DNA from: Rhodovulum strictum
Lineage (GTDB): Bacteria > Pseudomonadota > Alphaproteobacteria > Rhodobacterales > Rhodobacteraceae
DNA length: 64,000 nucleotides
Assembly: GCF_009649175.1 (NCBI RefSeq)
Contig: NZ_WJPO01000009.1
Location: 41,118 to 105,117, forward strand
Direction: 5' to 3'
A program made the position numbers and the translations under genes. This document shows positions 45,449 to 53,499 of this stretch, in pieces; positions within the stretch are counted from its first letter, which is position 1, and each line of letters begins with the position of its first letter. The notes below the pieces were generated by a model that saw only the letters and a program-made list of their open reading frames with translations, searched no databases and was not told the origin of the DNA.

Positions 45449-46309
45449 CTGGACATCCAGCACATATCCCTGCCCCCCGGCATCCATTTCGTCGCCACCC
45501 CCATCGGGGCGGCGCGCGACATTACCTTGAGGGCGCTCGACATCCTGGCCTCGGCCGATGTCATCGCAGCCGAGGACACCCGCACCGCGCGCCACCTGAT
45601 GCAGATCCACGGCATCGCGCTGGGCGACCGGCTGCTGATCGCCTATCACGACCATTCCGCGCCGGGCGTGCGCGACAAGCTGATCGCGATGGCCGCCGCC
45701 GGCAAGTCGGTCGCCTGCGTCAGCGAGGCAGGCACCCCGATGGTGGCAGATCCGGGCTATCCGCTGGCCCGCGACGCCATTGCGGCGGGCGTCCCGGTCC
45801 ATACCGCGCCGGGGCCATCGGCGATGCTGGCGGCGCTGACAGTGGCGGGGCTGCCCAGCGACCGGGTGCTGTTCGTGGGCTTTCCGCCGCCCCAAGCCGC
45901 AGCGCGGCGCGCACTTTTCGACGAGATCGGCGGGATCGCGGCGACACTGGTGTTTTACGAATCGCCCCGGCGTGTTAGGAGAACATTAAGGGAACTTTCG
46001 GATGCTCTGGGAGAGATGCGCCCGGCGGCGGTGTGCCGGGAACTGACCAAACGCTTCGAGGAAGTGACACGCGGCACGCTGGGCGAACTGGCCGCGGCCT
46101 TCGAAGGGCGCGAGGTGAAAGGCGAGATCGTGGTGGTCGTGGGCCGGGGCATGCGCGCGGCTGCGGCGCTCGAGGACATGGAGGCGGCGTTGCGGGCGGC
46201 ACTGGCGCGCGGATCGGTCAAGGATGCGGTTGCCGAAGTGGCGGCCGCACTGGATCTGCCGCGCCGCGACGTCTATCGCGCAGCGCTGCGGCTGGAGGGC
46301 AAGGAATGA
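45449..46309 (+). CDS. rsmI: 16S rRNA 2'-O-ribose C1402 methyltransferase RsmI
   Basis: 286 residues if CTG 45449 is the start. SAM-dependent methyltransferase of the tetrapyrrole-methylase fold: GIHFVATPIGAARDITLRAL, VIAAEDTRTARHLMQIHGIA, VSEAGTPMVADPGYPLARDA and FYESPRRVRRTLRELSDALG. The first family strand lies upstream of the first regular start (TTG 45527), so that start would delete an essential part. The only codons available upstream in the open frame (from 45422) are CTG at 45449 or 45470 and an ACG at 45422 that would fit as a mutated ATG (xSDKTQRPGLDIQ). It overlaps yraN by 4 bases. Confidence 0.88.
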   Translation: MDIQHISLPPGIHFVATPIGAARDITLRALDILASADVIAAEDTRTARHLMQIHGIALGDRLLIAYHDHSAPGVRDKLIAMAAAGKSVACVSEAGTPMVADPGYPLARDAIAAGVPVHTAPGPSAMLAALTVAGLPSDRVLFVGFPPPQAAARRALFDEIGGIAATLVFYESPRRVRRTLRELSDALGEMRPAAVCRELTKRFEEVTRGTLGELAAAFEGREVKGEIVVVVGRGMRAAAALEDMEAALRAALARGSVKDAVAEVAAALDLPRRDVYRAALRLEGKE

Positions 46310-46659
46310 GCGGGACGGTCGGATTTCATGCGGGGCTTGCAGCCGAGGACAGCGTTGCGCGCGGCTACGAACGGCGCGGGCTGGCGATTGCCGCCCGGCG
46401 CTGGCGCGGCCGGGCGGGCGAGATCGACCTGATCGCGCGCGAAGGGGACGAGGTGATCTTTGTCGAGGTCAAGCAAAGCAGCAGCTTTGCCCGCGCTGCC
46501 GAACGGGTCTCGCCCCGGCAGGCCCGCCGGATCATGGCCGCCGCACAGGAATTCCTTGATGGCGAGCCCCGCGGCCAGCTGACCGATATCCGGTTCGACG
46601 TGGCACTGGTCGATGCCATGGGCCGGATCGAGATCCTCGAGAACGCCTTCGCCGCCTGA
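46306..46659 (+). CDS. YraN-family (UPF0102) endonuclease-like protein
   Basis: 117 residues. Restriction-endonuclease-like fold: GYERRGLAIAARRWRGRAGE then IDLIAREGDEVIFVEVKQSS, giving the E...EID...FVEVK catalytic pattern, and RVSPRQARRIMAAAQEFLD. The family's role is unresolved, possibly Holliday-junction or DNA processing. Its place after rsmI is the widespread order. Confidence 0.92.
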   Translation: MSGTVGFHAGLAAEDSVARGYERRGLAIAARRWRGRAGEIDLIAREGDEVIFVEVKQSSSFARAAERVSPRQARRIMAAAQEFLDGEPRGQLTDIRFDVALVDAMGRIEILENAFAA

Positions 46660-46717
46660 GCGGCGTTGCAAAGCCCTTTCCGCTCGGCCATGAAGGGCCG
46701 AAACGGGGAGGGTTCCG

Positions 46718-47659
46718 ATGCCGCTCAAGGTTGCCATCCAGATGGACCCGATCGGGTCCATCGACATTGCCGCCGACACCACGTTCCGTATCGCCGAGGA
46801 AGCACAGGCGCGCGGGCACAGCCTGTTCTACTACACGCCCGACCGGCTTTTCTGGAATGACGGGCGGGTGATGGCGCGGGGCTGGCCGCTGGAACTGCGC
46901 CGGGTGGTGGGTGACCATTACGCGCTGGGCGCCGAGCAGGAGGTCGATCTGGGCGATTACGATGTCGTCTGGCTGCGCCAGGATCCGCCCTTCGACATGG
47001 GCTACATCACCACCACACATCTGCTGGAACATCTGACGCCGAAGACGCTGGTGCTGAACGATCCGTTCTGGGTGCGCAACTTCCCCGAAAAACTGCTGGT
47101 GCTGAAATTTCCCGCACTGATCCCGCCGACGATCATTGCCCGCGATCTGGCCACCTTGCGCGCCTTCAAGGCCGAACATGGCGACATCATCCTGAAACCG
47201 CTTTACGGCAATGGCGGCGCGGGCATCTTCCGGCTGGAGCATGGCGACCGCAACCTTGCCTCGCTGCATGAGCTGTTCACCGGCATGAGCCGCGAGCCGC
47301 TGATCGCGCAGAAATTCCTGCCTGCGGTCGAGAAGGGCGACAAGCGGGTGATCCTGATCGACGGCGAGCCGGTGGGGGCAATCAACCGCGTGCCCGCCGA
47401 GGGCGAGACGCGCTCGAACCTGCATGCGGGCGGGCGGGCAGAGCGGGCGGCACTGTCGGCGCGCGATCTGGAAATCTGTGCTGCCATCGGGCCGACGCTG
47501 CGCGAGCACGGACAGATGTTCGTGGGAATCGACGTGATCGGCGACTGGCTGACCGAGATCAACGTCACCTCGCCCACCGGCTTGCAGGAGCTTGAACGCT
47601 TCGACGCGCGCAACCTAGCGGCCGGGCTGTGGGAGCGGATCGAGGCGAAGCGCGCCTGA
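46718..47659 (+). CDS. gshB: Glutathione synthetase
   Basis: 313 residues, ATP-grasp enzyme joining gamma-glutamylcysteine and glycine. N-terminus [20 protein letters not shown], then [35 protein letters not shown] (ATP loop), [20 protein letters not shown] and the ending [29 protein letters not shown] ribosome site precedes the ATG. rsmI-yraN-gshB is a common order. Confidence 0.97.
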   Translation: MPLKVAIQMDPIGSIDIAADTTFRIAEEAQARGHSLFYYTPDRLFWNDGRVMARGWPLELRRVVGDHYALGAEQEVDLGDYDVVWLRQDPPFDMGYITTTHLLEHLTPKTLVLNDPFWVRNFPEKLLVLKFPALIPPTIIARDLATLRAFKAEHGDIILKPLYGNGGAGIFRLEHGDRNLASLHELFTGMSREPLIAQKFLPAVEKGDKRVILIDGEPVGAINRVPAEGETRSNLHAGGRAERAALSARDLEICAAIGPTLREHGQMFVGIDVIGDWLTEINVTSPTGLQELERFDARNLAAGLWERIEAKRA

Positions 47660-47712
47660 CACGCGGCCCCGGGGCGGATCTGTACGGCCTGTTGCCAACG
47701 AAACCCGGGCTT

Positions 47713-47745
47713 GTACGCGTACGTGCGTTGCGAACCCTGGGCTTT
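47713..47745. promoter_or_regulatory. Palindrome and repeated boxes before the 103-residue gene
   Basis: GTACGCGTAC (47713-47722) is a 10-bp perfect palindrome. AAACCCGGGCTT (47701-47712) and AACCCTGGGCTTT (47733-47745) are near-identical boxes flanking it about 32 bases apart. This is a plausible operator cluster, 65-110 bases before the next start codon. Confidence 0.35.
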
Positions 47746-47810
47746 GGCATAGGTCGGTCTGCATGATCCGGCGCGCGAGGACGCGTGGCCGGCTGCACGG
47801 AGAATTCAGG

Positions 47811-48122
47811 ATGAATCGCGACTACATGAAATGCACCGGGACCACCGGTGCAACCGGGTTCGGCATAGGCGAGGGCCGGGTGGCCCGAACGGCAGAGGTC
47901 ATTCCCCTGCATGGCCGGGGCTATGCGGCCCCGATCGAGCCCGACGAGGCGGCGCTGCACGCCCTCGACCGGCTGCTGGGGCTGCTCGACGAGACGATTG
48001 CCCTGGTGGGCCTGTCCGACAATCCCGCCGCGCAATACCATTTCGATCAGTTCGCCCTGGAGGCCGTGCGCCTTTTTGCCGATGTGACCGCCCGGTGCGG
48101 CGCGTCCTCGACCCGGCGCTGA
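47811..48122 (+). CDS. Hypothetical protein
   Basis: 103 residues, soluble. The N-terminal ~35 residues are Gly/Thr-rich (KCTGTTGATGFGIGEGRVAR); the C-terminal half is a predicted helical block (DEAALHALDRLLGLLDETIA, then YHFDQFALEAVRLFADVTAR). No family recognised. A GGAGA ribosome site is 9 bases from the ATG; the upstream ATG at 47763 lacks one. Confidence 0.6.
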   Translation: MNRDYMKCTGTTGATGFGIGEGRVARTAEVIPLHGRGYAAPIEPDEAALHALDRLLGLLDETIALVGLSDNPAAQYHFDQFALEAVRLFADVTARCGASSTRR

Positions 48123-48155
48123 CCCCGGCCGATCTGTCATATTGCTGCATCGCGC

Positions 48156-48178
48156 CTGGCCAAGCTAGTCTTGGCCAG
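48156..48178. promoter_or_regulatory. Perfect 9-bp inverted repeat before the winged-helix/TPR gene
   Basis: CTGGCCAAG (48156-48164) and CTTGGCCAG (48170-48178) enclose CTAGT, ending 22 bases before the start codon at 48201. Either an operator of the downstream gene or a terminator of the upstream small gene; there is no T-run, which favours an operator. Confidence 0.5.
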
Positions 48179-48200
48179 ATTGGTTTGCCGAGTTTGCGCG

Positions 48201-49892
48201 ATGCCCCAGATGCCCGGCTCTCAGGCTCTGTCCTCCCCGGAAGATGTGGGTTCGGCCGCTGTCGGCTCTGGCATCGGCGAACAGGTCGAGCGGCTTCTGC
48301 GCGCCGGTGTTCTTGAACAGGGGTCGCGGCGGCATCGGTTGCTGGACTACCTGATCGCGCACAATCTTTCGACAGCGCCGGGCACGAAGCTCAAGGAATA
48401 TGCGATTGCGGTCGATGTGCTGGGCCGTACCTCCGGGTTCGACCCGGCGACGGATGGCATCGTGCGTGTCGAGATCGCCCGCCTGCGCAAGGCGCTGGAC
48501 GCCTATTTCGACGGGCAGGGCCGGGGTGATCCGCTGGCGCTGCGGATCCCCAAGGGACAGTACGAAATCGAGGTGGTATGCCGGTCACCGCCGCAGCAGG
48601 GGCATTCGCGTCCCGCGTCCGGTCGGTTGCGGCGGGTTGCCACGGGGCTGGTGGCGCTGGCCGTGGCCGGTGCCGTCCTGTTTGCGGTGGTTTCGCCCCC
48701 TGAACAGATCACGCCGGGGCCGGGCTATCCGCTGGTTCGGCTCGAACCCATCGAGGATCGCCGTCCCAATACCCTGGGGCCCTATCCCGCCGCCGGGATT
48801 GCCGGTTTTCTGGCAAACGAGTTGTCGCATTACCGCAGCCTGCGCGTGACCTCGCCGGGTATCGCGGGGTTCGAGAACGGGCGCTCTCCGGATTTCCTGA
48901 TCGGTGCCACGCTCCAACCCGGGGCAGAAGGCCCCCTGTTGAGCCTGAATCTGATGCGCGGGGGCGACCGGAGCATCCTTTGGTCCACCCGTCTTGCGCT
49001 GGGCGGGAATGGCAGCCAGGGCGCCGAGGCGTTGCAGGACAAGCTTGACAGGCTGGTTGTGCAGATCGGCGGCCCCTTGGGCGTGATCGAGTCCGAGGCG
49101 CGGGCGCGGCTCAGGGAAAGCCGCCTCGATTGGCATGAGGGCAGCGTCACCGAGTTCCAGTGCTACCTGATGTGGCAAAGCTACGATCTTACCAAGGATG
49201 CGGGCGACCGGCGCCGCGCCCGCGACTGCCTGAGGCGCCTGACGGACGCGGGCAGCGGGGTAGGCCAGATCTGGGCGGCGGCGGCGTTCATGCAGTTTCT
49301 CGACTGGGTCGAGGCCGGCGCGGCCCAGACGCCCGCCATGCTCGACGCCGCGCTCAGGGCCGCGAACCGGGCAGTCTTGCTCGATCCCAACGGGTCCAAC
49401 GGATACGAGACGCTGGGTTCGATCATGACCGCGCTGGGCCGGTTCGACGAGGCATCGGCGGCGCTTGAGCGGGCGGCGTATTTCAATCCCTCGCATCCCG
49501 AGATCCGGGTCCGGCGGGGCTGGCTTTTCTGTCTGACCGGAGATTGGGACAAGGGCGTGGAATTGCTGCGCGGGGTTGTGGCGGAATGGCCGGTGGTGCC
49601 GGGATGGTACCGCATCCCGCTTGCCCTTGATGCGTTCCAGCGCGGGGACCAGGCGGGCTTTGCCACAGAGGCACGGCGCATCGTCGAAAGCGGCGATCCC
49701 CGCGGGCTCGTGCTGGCACTGGCTGCGGCGCGCCTGAGCGGTGACCTGCGCGAGGCCGCGCGGACGGACGCCCGGCTGGAGGAGCAGGGCAAGACCGTCG
49801 CGCGGGCGCTCGAGGAGATTGCGATGGTGTTTCCCGACCCGCCGATCATCGCGGCCCTGGCCGGGATTCTGGACGTCGTCGGTCCCGGCTGA
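48201..49892 (+). CDS. Membrane-anchored winged-helix/TPR protein
   Basis: 563 residues. About 35-120: a winged-helix-like domain with RRHRLLDYLIAHNLSTAPGT, YAIAVDVLGRTSGFDPATDG, IVRVEIARLRKALDAYFDGQ and LRIPKGQYEIEV, the pattern at the N-terminus of many adenylate-cyclase/TPR proteins and similar in layout to the OmpR/CadC wing. About 137-158: one membrane helix (VATGLVALAVAGAVLFAVVS). Then an extracytoplasmic domain and TPR-type repeats (for example GYETLGSIMTALGRFDEASA, ALERAAYFNPSHPEIRVRRG). CadC/ToxR-like one-component regulation is inference. A TTG at 48171 lies inside the inverted repeat; ATG 48201 is preferred. Confidence 0.78.
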   Translation: MPQMPGSQALSSPEDVGSAAVGSGIGEQVERLLRAGVLEQGSRRHRLLDYLIAHNLSTAPGTKLKEYAIAVDVLGRTSGFDPATDGIVRVEIARLRKALDAYFDGQGRGDPLALRIPKGQYEIEVVCRSPPQQGHSRPASGRLRRVATGLVALAVAGAVLFAVVSPPEQITPGPGYPLVRLEPIEDRRPNTLGPYPAAGIAGFLANELSHYRSLRVTSPGIAGFENGRSPDFLIGATLQPGAEGPLLSLNLMRGGDRSILWSTRLALGGNGSQGAEALQDKLDRLVVQIGGPLGVIESEARARLRESRLDWHEGSVTEFQCYLMWQSYDLTKDAGDRRRARDCLRRLTDAGSGVGQIWAAAAFMQFLDWVEAGAAQTPAMLDAALRAANRAVLLDPNGSNGYETLGSIMTALGRFDEASAALERAAYFNPSHPEIRVRRGWLFCLTGDWDKGVELLRGVVAEWPVVPGWYRIPLALDAFQRGDQAGFATEARRIVESGDPRGLVLALAAARLSGDLREAARTDARLEEQGKTVARALEEIAMVFPDPPIIAALAGILDVVGPG

Positions 49893-49914
49893 GCAGGCCG
49901 CTTGCCGCCCCGGT

Positions 49915-51426
49915 TCAGGCGTCGGCCACCGACAGCCGGAAGCTGACTGCCTCGGCCACATGGGGCCGGGCGACGGTGGCGGCACCATCCAGATCGGCAA
50001 TCGTGCGCGCGACCCGCAAGACCCGGTGATAGCCCCGCGCCGACAGCCCGAAGCGTTCCGCCACCCGCGCCAGCAGGGCGCGGCCCTCGGCGTCGGGCGC
50101 CGCGATTTCCTCAAGCAGGGCACCCTCGGCCTCGGAATTGACGCGGATGCCGTGATGCCCGTCAAAGCGGGCGGCCTGCGCGGCGCGCGCCTCGGCGACG
50201 CGGGCCGCGACCGTGGCCGAGCGTTCGCCGGTGGCGGGCAGGTCCAGATCGGCCCAGGCCACCGGTGGCACCTCGACGCGCAGATCGAACCGGTCCATCA
50301 GCGGCCCCGAGATGCGGCCCAGATAATCCTCGCCGCAGGCGGGCACCCGGGCGCAGGCGCGGGCCGGATCGGCCAGGTAGCCGCATTTGCAGGGGTTCGC
50401 CGCCGCAACGAGCAGGAAGCGGCAGGGATAGCGCATATGGGCATTGGCGCGGGCGACCACGACTTCGCCCGTCTCGATCGGCTGGCGCAGGGTTTCCAGC
50501 ACGGCGCGGGGAAATTCGGGGAACTCGTCCATGAACAGTACGCCGTTATGCGCCAGGCTGATCTCGCCCGGCTTGGCGCCACGCCCGCCACCGACGATGG
50601 CGGCCATCGACGCGGTGTGGTGTGGCTCGCGGAACGGGCGGTGGCGCGAGATGCCGCCCTCGTCCAGCAGCCCGGCCAGCGAGTGGATCATCGAGGTTTC
50701 CAGCGCCTCGACCGGTGACAGGGGCGGCAGGATGCCCGGCATCCGCGCGGCCAGCATCGATTTGCCCGAACCGGGTGCGCCGACCATCAGCATGTGATGG
50801 CGCCCCGCGGCGGCGATTTCGAGGGCGCGCTTGGCCCGTTCCTGCCCCTTGACGTCGGACAGGTCGCGCGCGGCGGGACCGTCCGCGACCTCGCCCGGCT
50901 CGGCCGGGGCCAGCGGCGCCTGTCCGGTGAAATGGCGCACCACGGCCGCCAGATCGGGCGCGGCCAGAACCTGCGTGCCGCCGACCCAGGCGGCCTCGGC
51001 CCCGCAGGCGCGCGGGCAAAGCAGCGCGCGGTCCTCCTCGGCGGCGGCCATCGCGGCGGGCAGCGCGCCCAGCACCGGCACCAGGCGGCCGTCCAGCGAC
51101 AACTCGCCCAGCGCGACGCAGCCCTCGGCCGCATCGCGTGGGATCACGTCAAGCGCGGCCAGCAGCGCCACCGCGATCGGCAGGTCGAAATGCGAGCCTT
51201 CCTTGGGCAGGTCGGCGGGCGAAAGGTTCACCGTGATCCGTTTCGAGGGCAGCGCCACCCCCATCGATACTAGGGCCGCGCGCAACCGGTCGCGCGCCTC
51301 GCTCACCGCCTTGTCGGGCAGTCCGACGACCGAAAAGGCCGGCAGGCCGGGCGCGACCGCGCATTGAACCTCGACGATCCGGGCCTCGACGCCCTCGAAG
51401 GCCACGGTGAAGGCCCGCGCAACCAT
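49915..51426 (-). CDS. comM: ComM/YifB-family AAA+ ATPase
   Basis: 503 residues. N-terminal ChlI-type domain (ARIVEVQCAVAPGLPAFSVV, LPSKRITVNLSPADLPKEGS), Mg-chelatase-like AAA+ core with Walker A GAPGSGKS (about 217-224), Walker B GVLFMDEFPEF, and the zinc-like NPCKCGYLADPARACARVPA with RISGPLMDRFDLRVEV. ComM is a branch-migration helicase aiding recombination during natural transformation, and it is used for gene-transfer-agent uptake in Rhodobacter. CtrA-like sites precede it. Confidence 0.93.
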   Translation of the reverse strand: MVARAFTVAFEGVEARIVEVQCAVAPGLPAFSVVGLPDKAVSEARDRLRAALVSMGVALPSKRITVNLSPADLPKEGSHFDLPIAVALLAALDVIPRDAAEGCVALGELSLDGRLVPVLGALPAAMAAAEEDRALLCPRACGAEAAWVGGTQVLAAPDLAAVVRHFTGQAPLAPAEPGEVADGPAARDLSDVKGQERAKRALEIAAAGRHHMLMVGAPGSGKSMLAARMPGILPPLSPVEALETSMIHSLAGLLDEGGISRHRPFREPHHTASMAAIVGGGRGAKPGEISLAHNGVLFMDEFPEFPRAVLETLRQPIETGEVVVARANAHMRYPCRFLLVAAANPCKCGYLADPARACARVPACGEDYLGRISGPLMDRFDLRVEVPPVAWADLDLPATGERSATVAARVAEARAAQAARFDGHHGIRVNSEAEGALLEEIAAPDAEGRALLARVAERFGLSARGYHRVLRVARTIADLDGAATVARPHVAEAVSFRLSVADA

Positions 51427-51472
51427 TCTGTGCTCCCGCGCTCAGGAATGGTTAACGGCTACGCCCGCTTGG

Positions 51473-51487
51473 TTACCGAAGGGTTAA
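51473..51487. promoter_or_regulatory. CtrA-like site upstream of comM
   Basis: TTAC-N7-TTAA (51473-51487) differs by one base from the full CtrA site, and a TTAAC half lies at 51452-51456. Both sit 26-61 bases before the comM start codon, in the position of a promoter region. Confidence 0.45.
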
Positions 51488-51598
51488 TTTCCACCGCTGC
51501 CCATGAGAAATCTGCCAGCCTGCGGTTTTGCCGCGGCCCGGGCGGGCGGCTCGGATCTGCCCAAGCCTTGTGCAGAATGGCCCGGCGGGGCCGGATCT

Positions 51599-51627
51599 CA
51601 CACAATCGTGTGTGCGCCTGCACACAC
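51599..51627 (+). other. Mutually exclusive hairpins upstream of rpoH
   Basis: GTGTGTGC (51608-51615) can pair either with the preceding CACAC/ACACA (51599-51604) or perfectly over 8 bp with GCACACAC (51620-51627). It lies 40-65 bases upstream of the sigma-E-like promoter, so it is not in that transcript. Confidence 0.4.
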
Positions 51628-51665
51628 TTTCTGCGGGATTGTTTTGAGCCATTCGAGATTGCGTG

Positions 51666-51694
51666 TGATCCAATGCGCGTTGAGCATCGTAAAC
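51666..51694 (+). promoter_or_regulatory. Sigma-E (RpoE/ECF11-like) promoter of rpoHII
   Basis: TGATC (51666-51670) and TAAAC (51690-51694) are separated by 19 bases, close to the Rhodobacter RpoE consensus TGATC-N18/19-TAA. It lies about 55 bases before the coding start. In R. sphaeroides rpoHII is a known RpoE target in the singlet-oxygen response. Confidence 0.65.
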
Positions 51695-51749
51695 AAAAGC
51701 AAAACGATCTGGGAACCGGATACGAAACATCATGACCGGGGGGTTACCG

Positions 51750-52628
51750 ATGGCTCTGGATGGATATGACACCTCCGCGATGTCGCGCAAGGCGATGAAG
51801 GCGGAACTCTTGGATGCCGAGACCGAGTTGAAGCTGGCCTATGCTTGGCGCGACGAGCGTGACGAGGCCGCGCTTCACCGGCTGATCACCGCCTATATGC
51901 GGCTGGCGATCTCGATGGCGGCCAAGTTCCGCCGCTACGGCGCGCCGATGAACGACCTGATCCAGGAGGCGAGCCTTGGCCTGATGAAGGCGGCGGACAA
52001 GTTCGACCCGGACCGCGGCGTGCGCTTTTCGACCTATGCGGTGTGGTGGATCAAGGCGTCGATCCAGGACTATGTGATGCGCAACTGGTCGATGGTGCGC
52101 ACCGGGTCCACCTCCAGTCAGAAATCGCTGTTCTTCAACATGCGCCGCGTCCAGGCCCGGCTAGAGCGCGAGGCGGCCGGGCGGGGCGAGACGCTGGACC
52201 GTCACCAGTTGCGCCAGATGATCGCGACCGAGGTGGGCGTGCCGCTGGCCGATGTCGAGATGATGGAGGGGCGGCTTTCGGGCTCGGACTTCTCGCTGAA
52301 CGCCACGCAATCGAGCGACGAGGACGGCCGCGAGTGGATCGAGACGCTGGAGGATGACGCGGCGCAGGCGGCCGATATCGTGGAAACGGGACGCGACCGC
52401 GCCCAGTTGCGCGGCTGGCTGGTCAATGCCCTGTCCGAACTGAACGAGCGCGAGCGGTTCATCGTGCAGGAACGCAAGCTGCGCGACGAGCCGCGCACGC
52501 TGGAAAGCCTGGGCAACGAACTGGGCCTGTCCAAGGAGCGGGTGCGCCAGCTCGAGGCCGCGGCCTTCGGCAAGATGCGCAAGAGCCTTGAAGCCCGCGC
52601 GCCAGAGGTGCAACACTTCCTGGTGTGA
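51750..52628 (+). CDS. rpoH: RNA polymerase sigma-32-family factor, RpoHII type
   Basis: 292 residues. Sigma-70 region 2 (LITAYMRLAISMAAKFRRYG, QEASLGLMKAADKFDPDRGV with RFSTYAVWWIKASIQDYVMR), region 3 and region 4 (LGNELGLSKERVRQLEAAAF). The RNWSMVRTGSTSSQKSLFFN segment is the RpoH box and matches the RpoHII branch rather than RpoHI. Start MALDGYDTS matches relatives; ATG 51732 is an in-frame alternative. The promoter at 51666-51694 suggests control by RpoE and so photo-oxidative stress. Confidence 0.92.
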   Translation: MALDGYDTSAMSRKAMKAELLDAETELKLAYAWRDERDEAALHRLITAYMRLAISMAAKFRRYGAPMNDLIQEASLGLMKAADKFDPDRGVRFSTYAVWWIKASIQDYVMRNWSMVRTGSTSSQKSLFFNMRRVQARLEREAAGRGETLDRHQLRQMIATEVGVPLADVEMMEGRLSGSDFSLNATQSSDEDGREWIETLEDDAAQAADIVETGRDRAQLRGWLVNALSELNERERFIVQERKLRDEPRTLESLGNELGLSKERVRQLEAAAFGKMRKSLEARAPEVQHFLV

Positions 52629-53440
52629 GACAGGTTTTCCTTTCCAGCGCCCTTGCGCTTGTCACCACCACAGCCGCCGGGGCCGAGCAGATCGCCCCGG
52701 CGGCCTTGTCGCAATTGCCCCCCGCCGATGTGGTGATCCTGGGCGAGACCCATGACAACCCCTGGCATCATGCCAATCAGGCCGCGGCGGTGGCGGCCTT
52801 GCAGCCCGCGGCGCTGGTCTTCGAGATGCTGACGCCCGAACAGGCGGCATTGGTCACCCCCGATCTGCGCGGCGATGCGGCCGCCCTTGGCGCGGCGCTG
52901 GGCTGGGCAGAGTCGGGCTGGCCCGATTTCGCGATGTATCACCCGATCTTCACCGCCGCGCCCGAGGCCGCCATCCATGGCGCCGCGCTGCCGCGCGACG
53001 AGGTGCGCCGCGCCGTGTCCGAGGGGGCGGCGGCGGTTTTCGGGGCCGCTGCGGCGGCTTACGGTCTGGACGATGCGCTGCCCCCCGAGGAACAGGCCTC
53101 GCGCGAGGCCGAGCAGATGGAGGCGCATTGCAACGCGATGCCCGCCGCCCTGATGCCCGGCATGGTCGAGGCGCAGCGGCTGCGCGATGCCGCGCTAGCC
53201 CGGGCCACGCAACAGGCGCTGTCCGAAACCGGCGGGCCGGTCGCGGTCATCACCGGCAACGGGCATGCACGCACCGATTGGGGCATGGTCCAGCCGCTTG
53301 CCCGCGTCGCGCCCGACGCACGCATGCTTGCCATCGGCCAGTTCGAGGCCGCGCCGTCAGACCCTCCGCCCTTCGATCTGTGGCTGGTCACCGAACCGGC
53401 CGAGCGGCCCGATCCCTGCGCGGTCTTCCGCGGCGAGTAA
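52625..53440 (+). CDS. ChaN-family (haem-binding-like) secreted protein
   Basis: 271 residues. Signal peptide MRQVFLSSALALVTTTAAGA, then the ChaN motif ADVVILGETHDNPWHHANQA, AALVFEMLTPEQAALV and VAVITGNGHARTDWGMVQPL. ChaN proteins are proposed iron/haem-binding proteins. GTG start overlaps the rpoH stop (GTGA), so it belongs to the rpoHII transcript, suggestive of a stress-linked iron role. Confidence 0.85.
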   Translation: MRQVFLSSALALVTTTAAGAEQIAPAALSQLPPADVVILGETHDNPWHHANQAAAVAALQPAALVFEMLTPEQAALVTPDLRGDAAALGAALGWAESGWPDFAMYHPIFTAAPEAAIHGAALPRDEVRRAVSEGAAAVFGAAAAAYGLDDALPPEEQASREAEQMEAHCNAMPAALMPGMVEAQRLRDAALARATQQALSETGGPVAVITGNGHARTDWGMVQPLARVAPDARMLAIGQFEAAPSDPPPFDLWLVTEPAERPDPCAVFRGE

Positions 53441-53499
53441 GCTTGTCTCGCCCCCGGGGGCGACCTAGACATGGGCCATGGTTGCAGCAGGGGCGGGCG

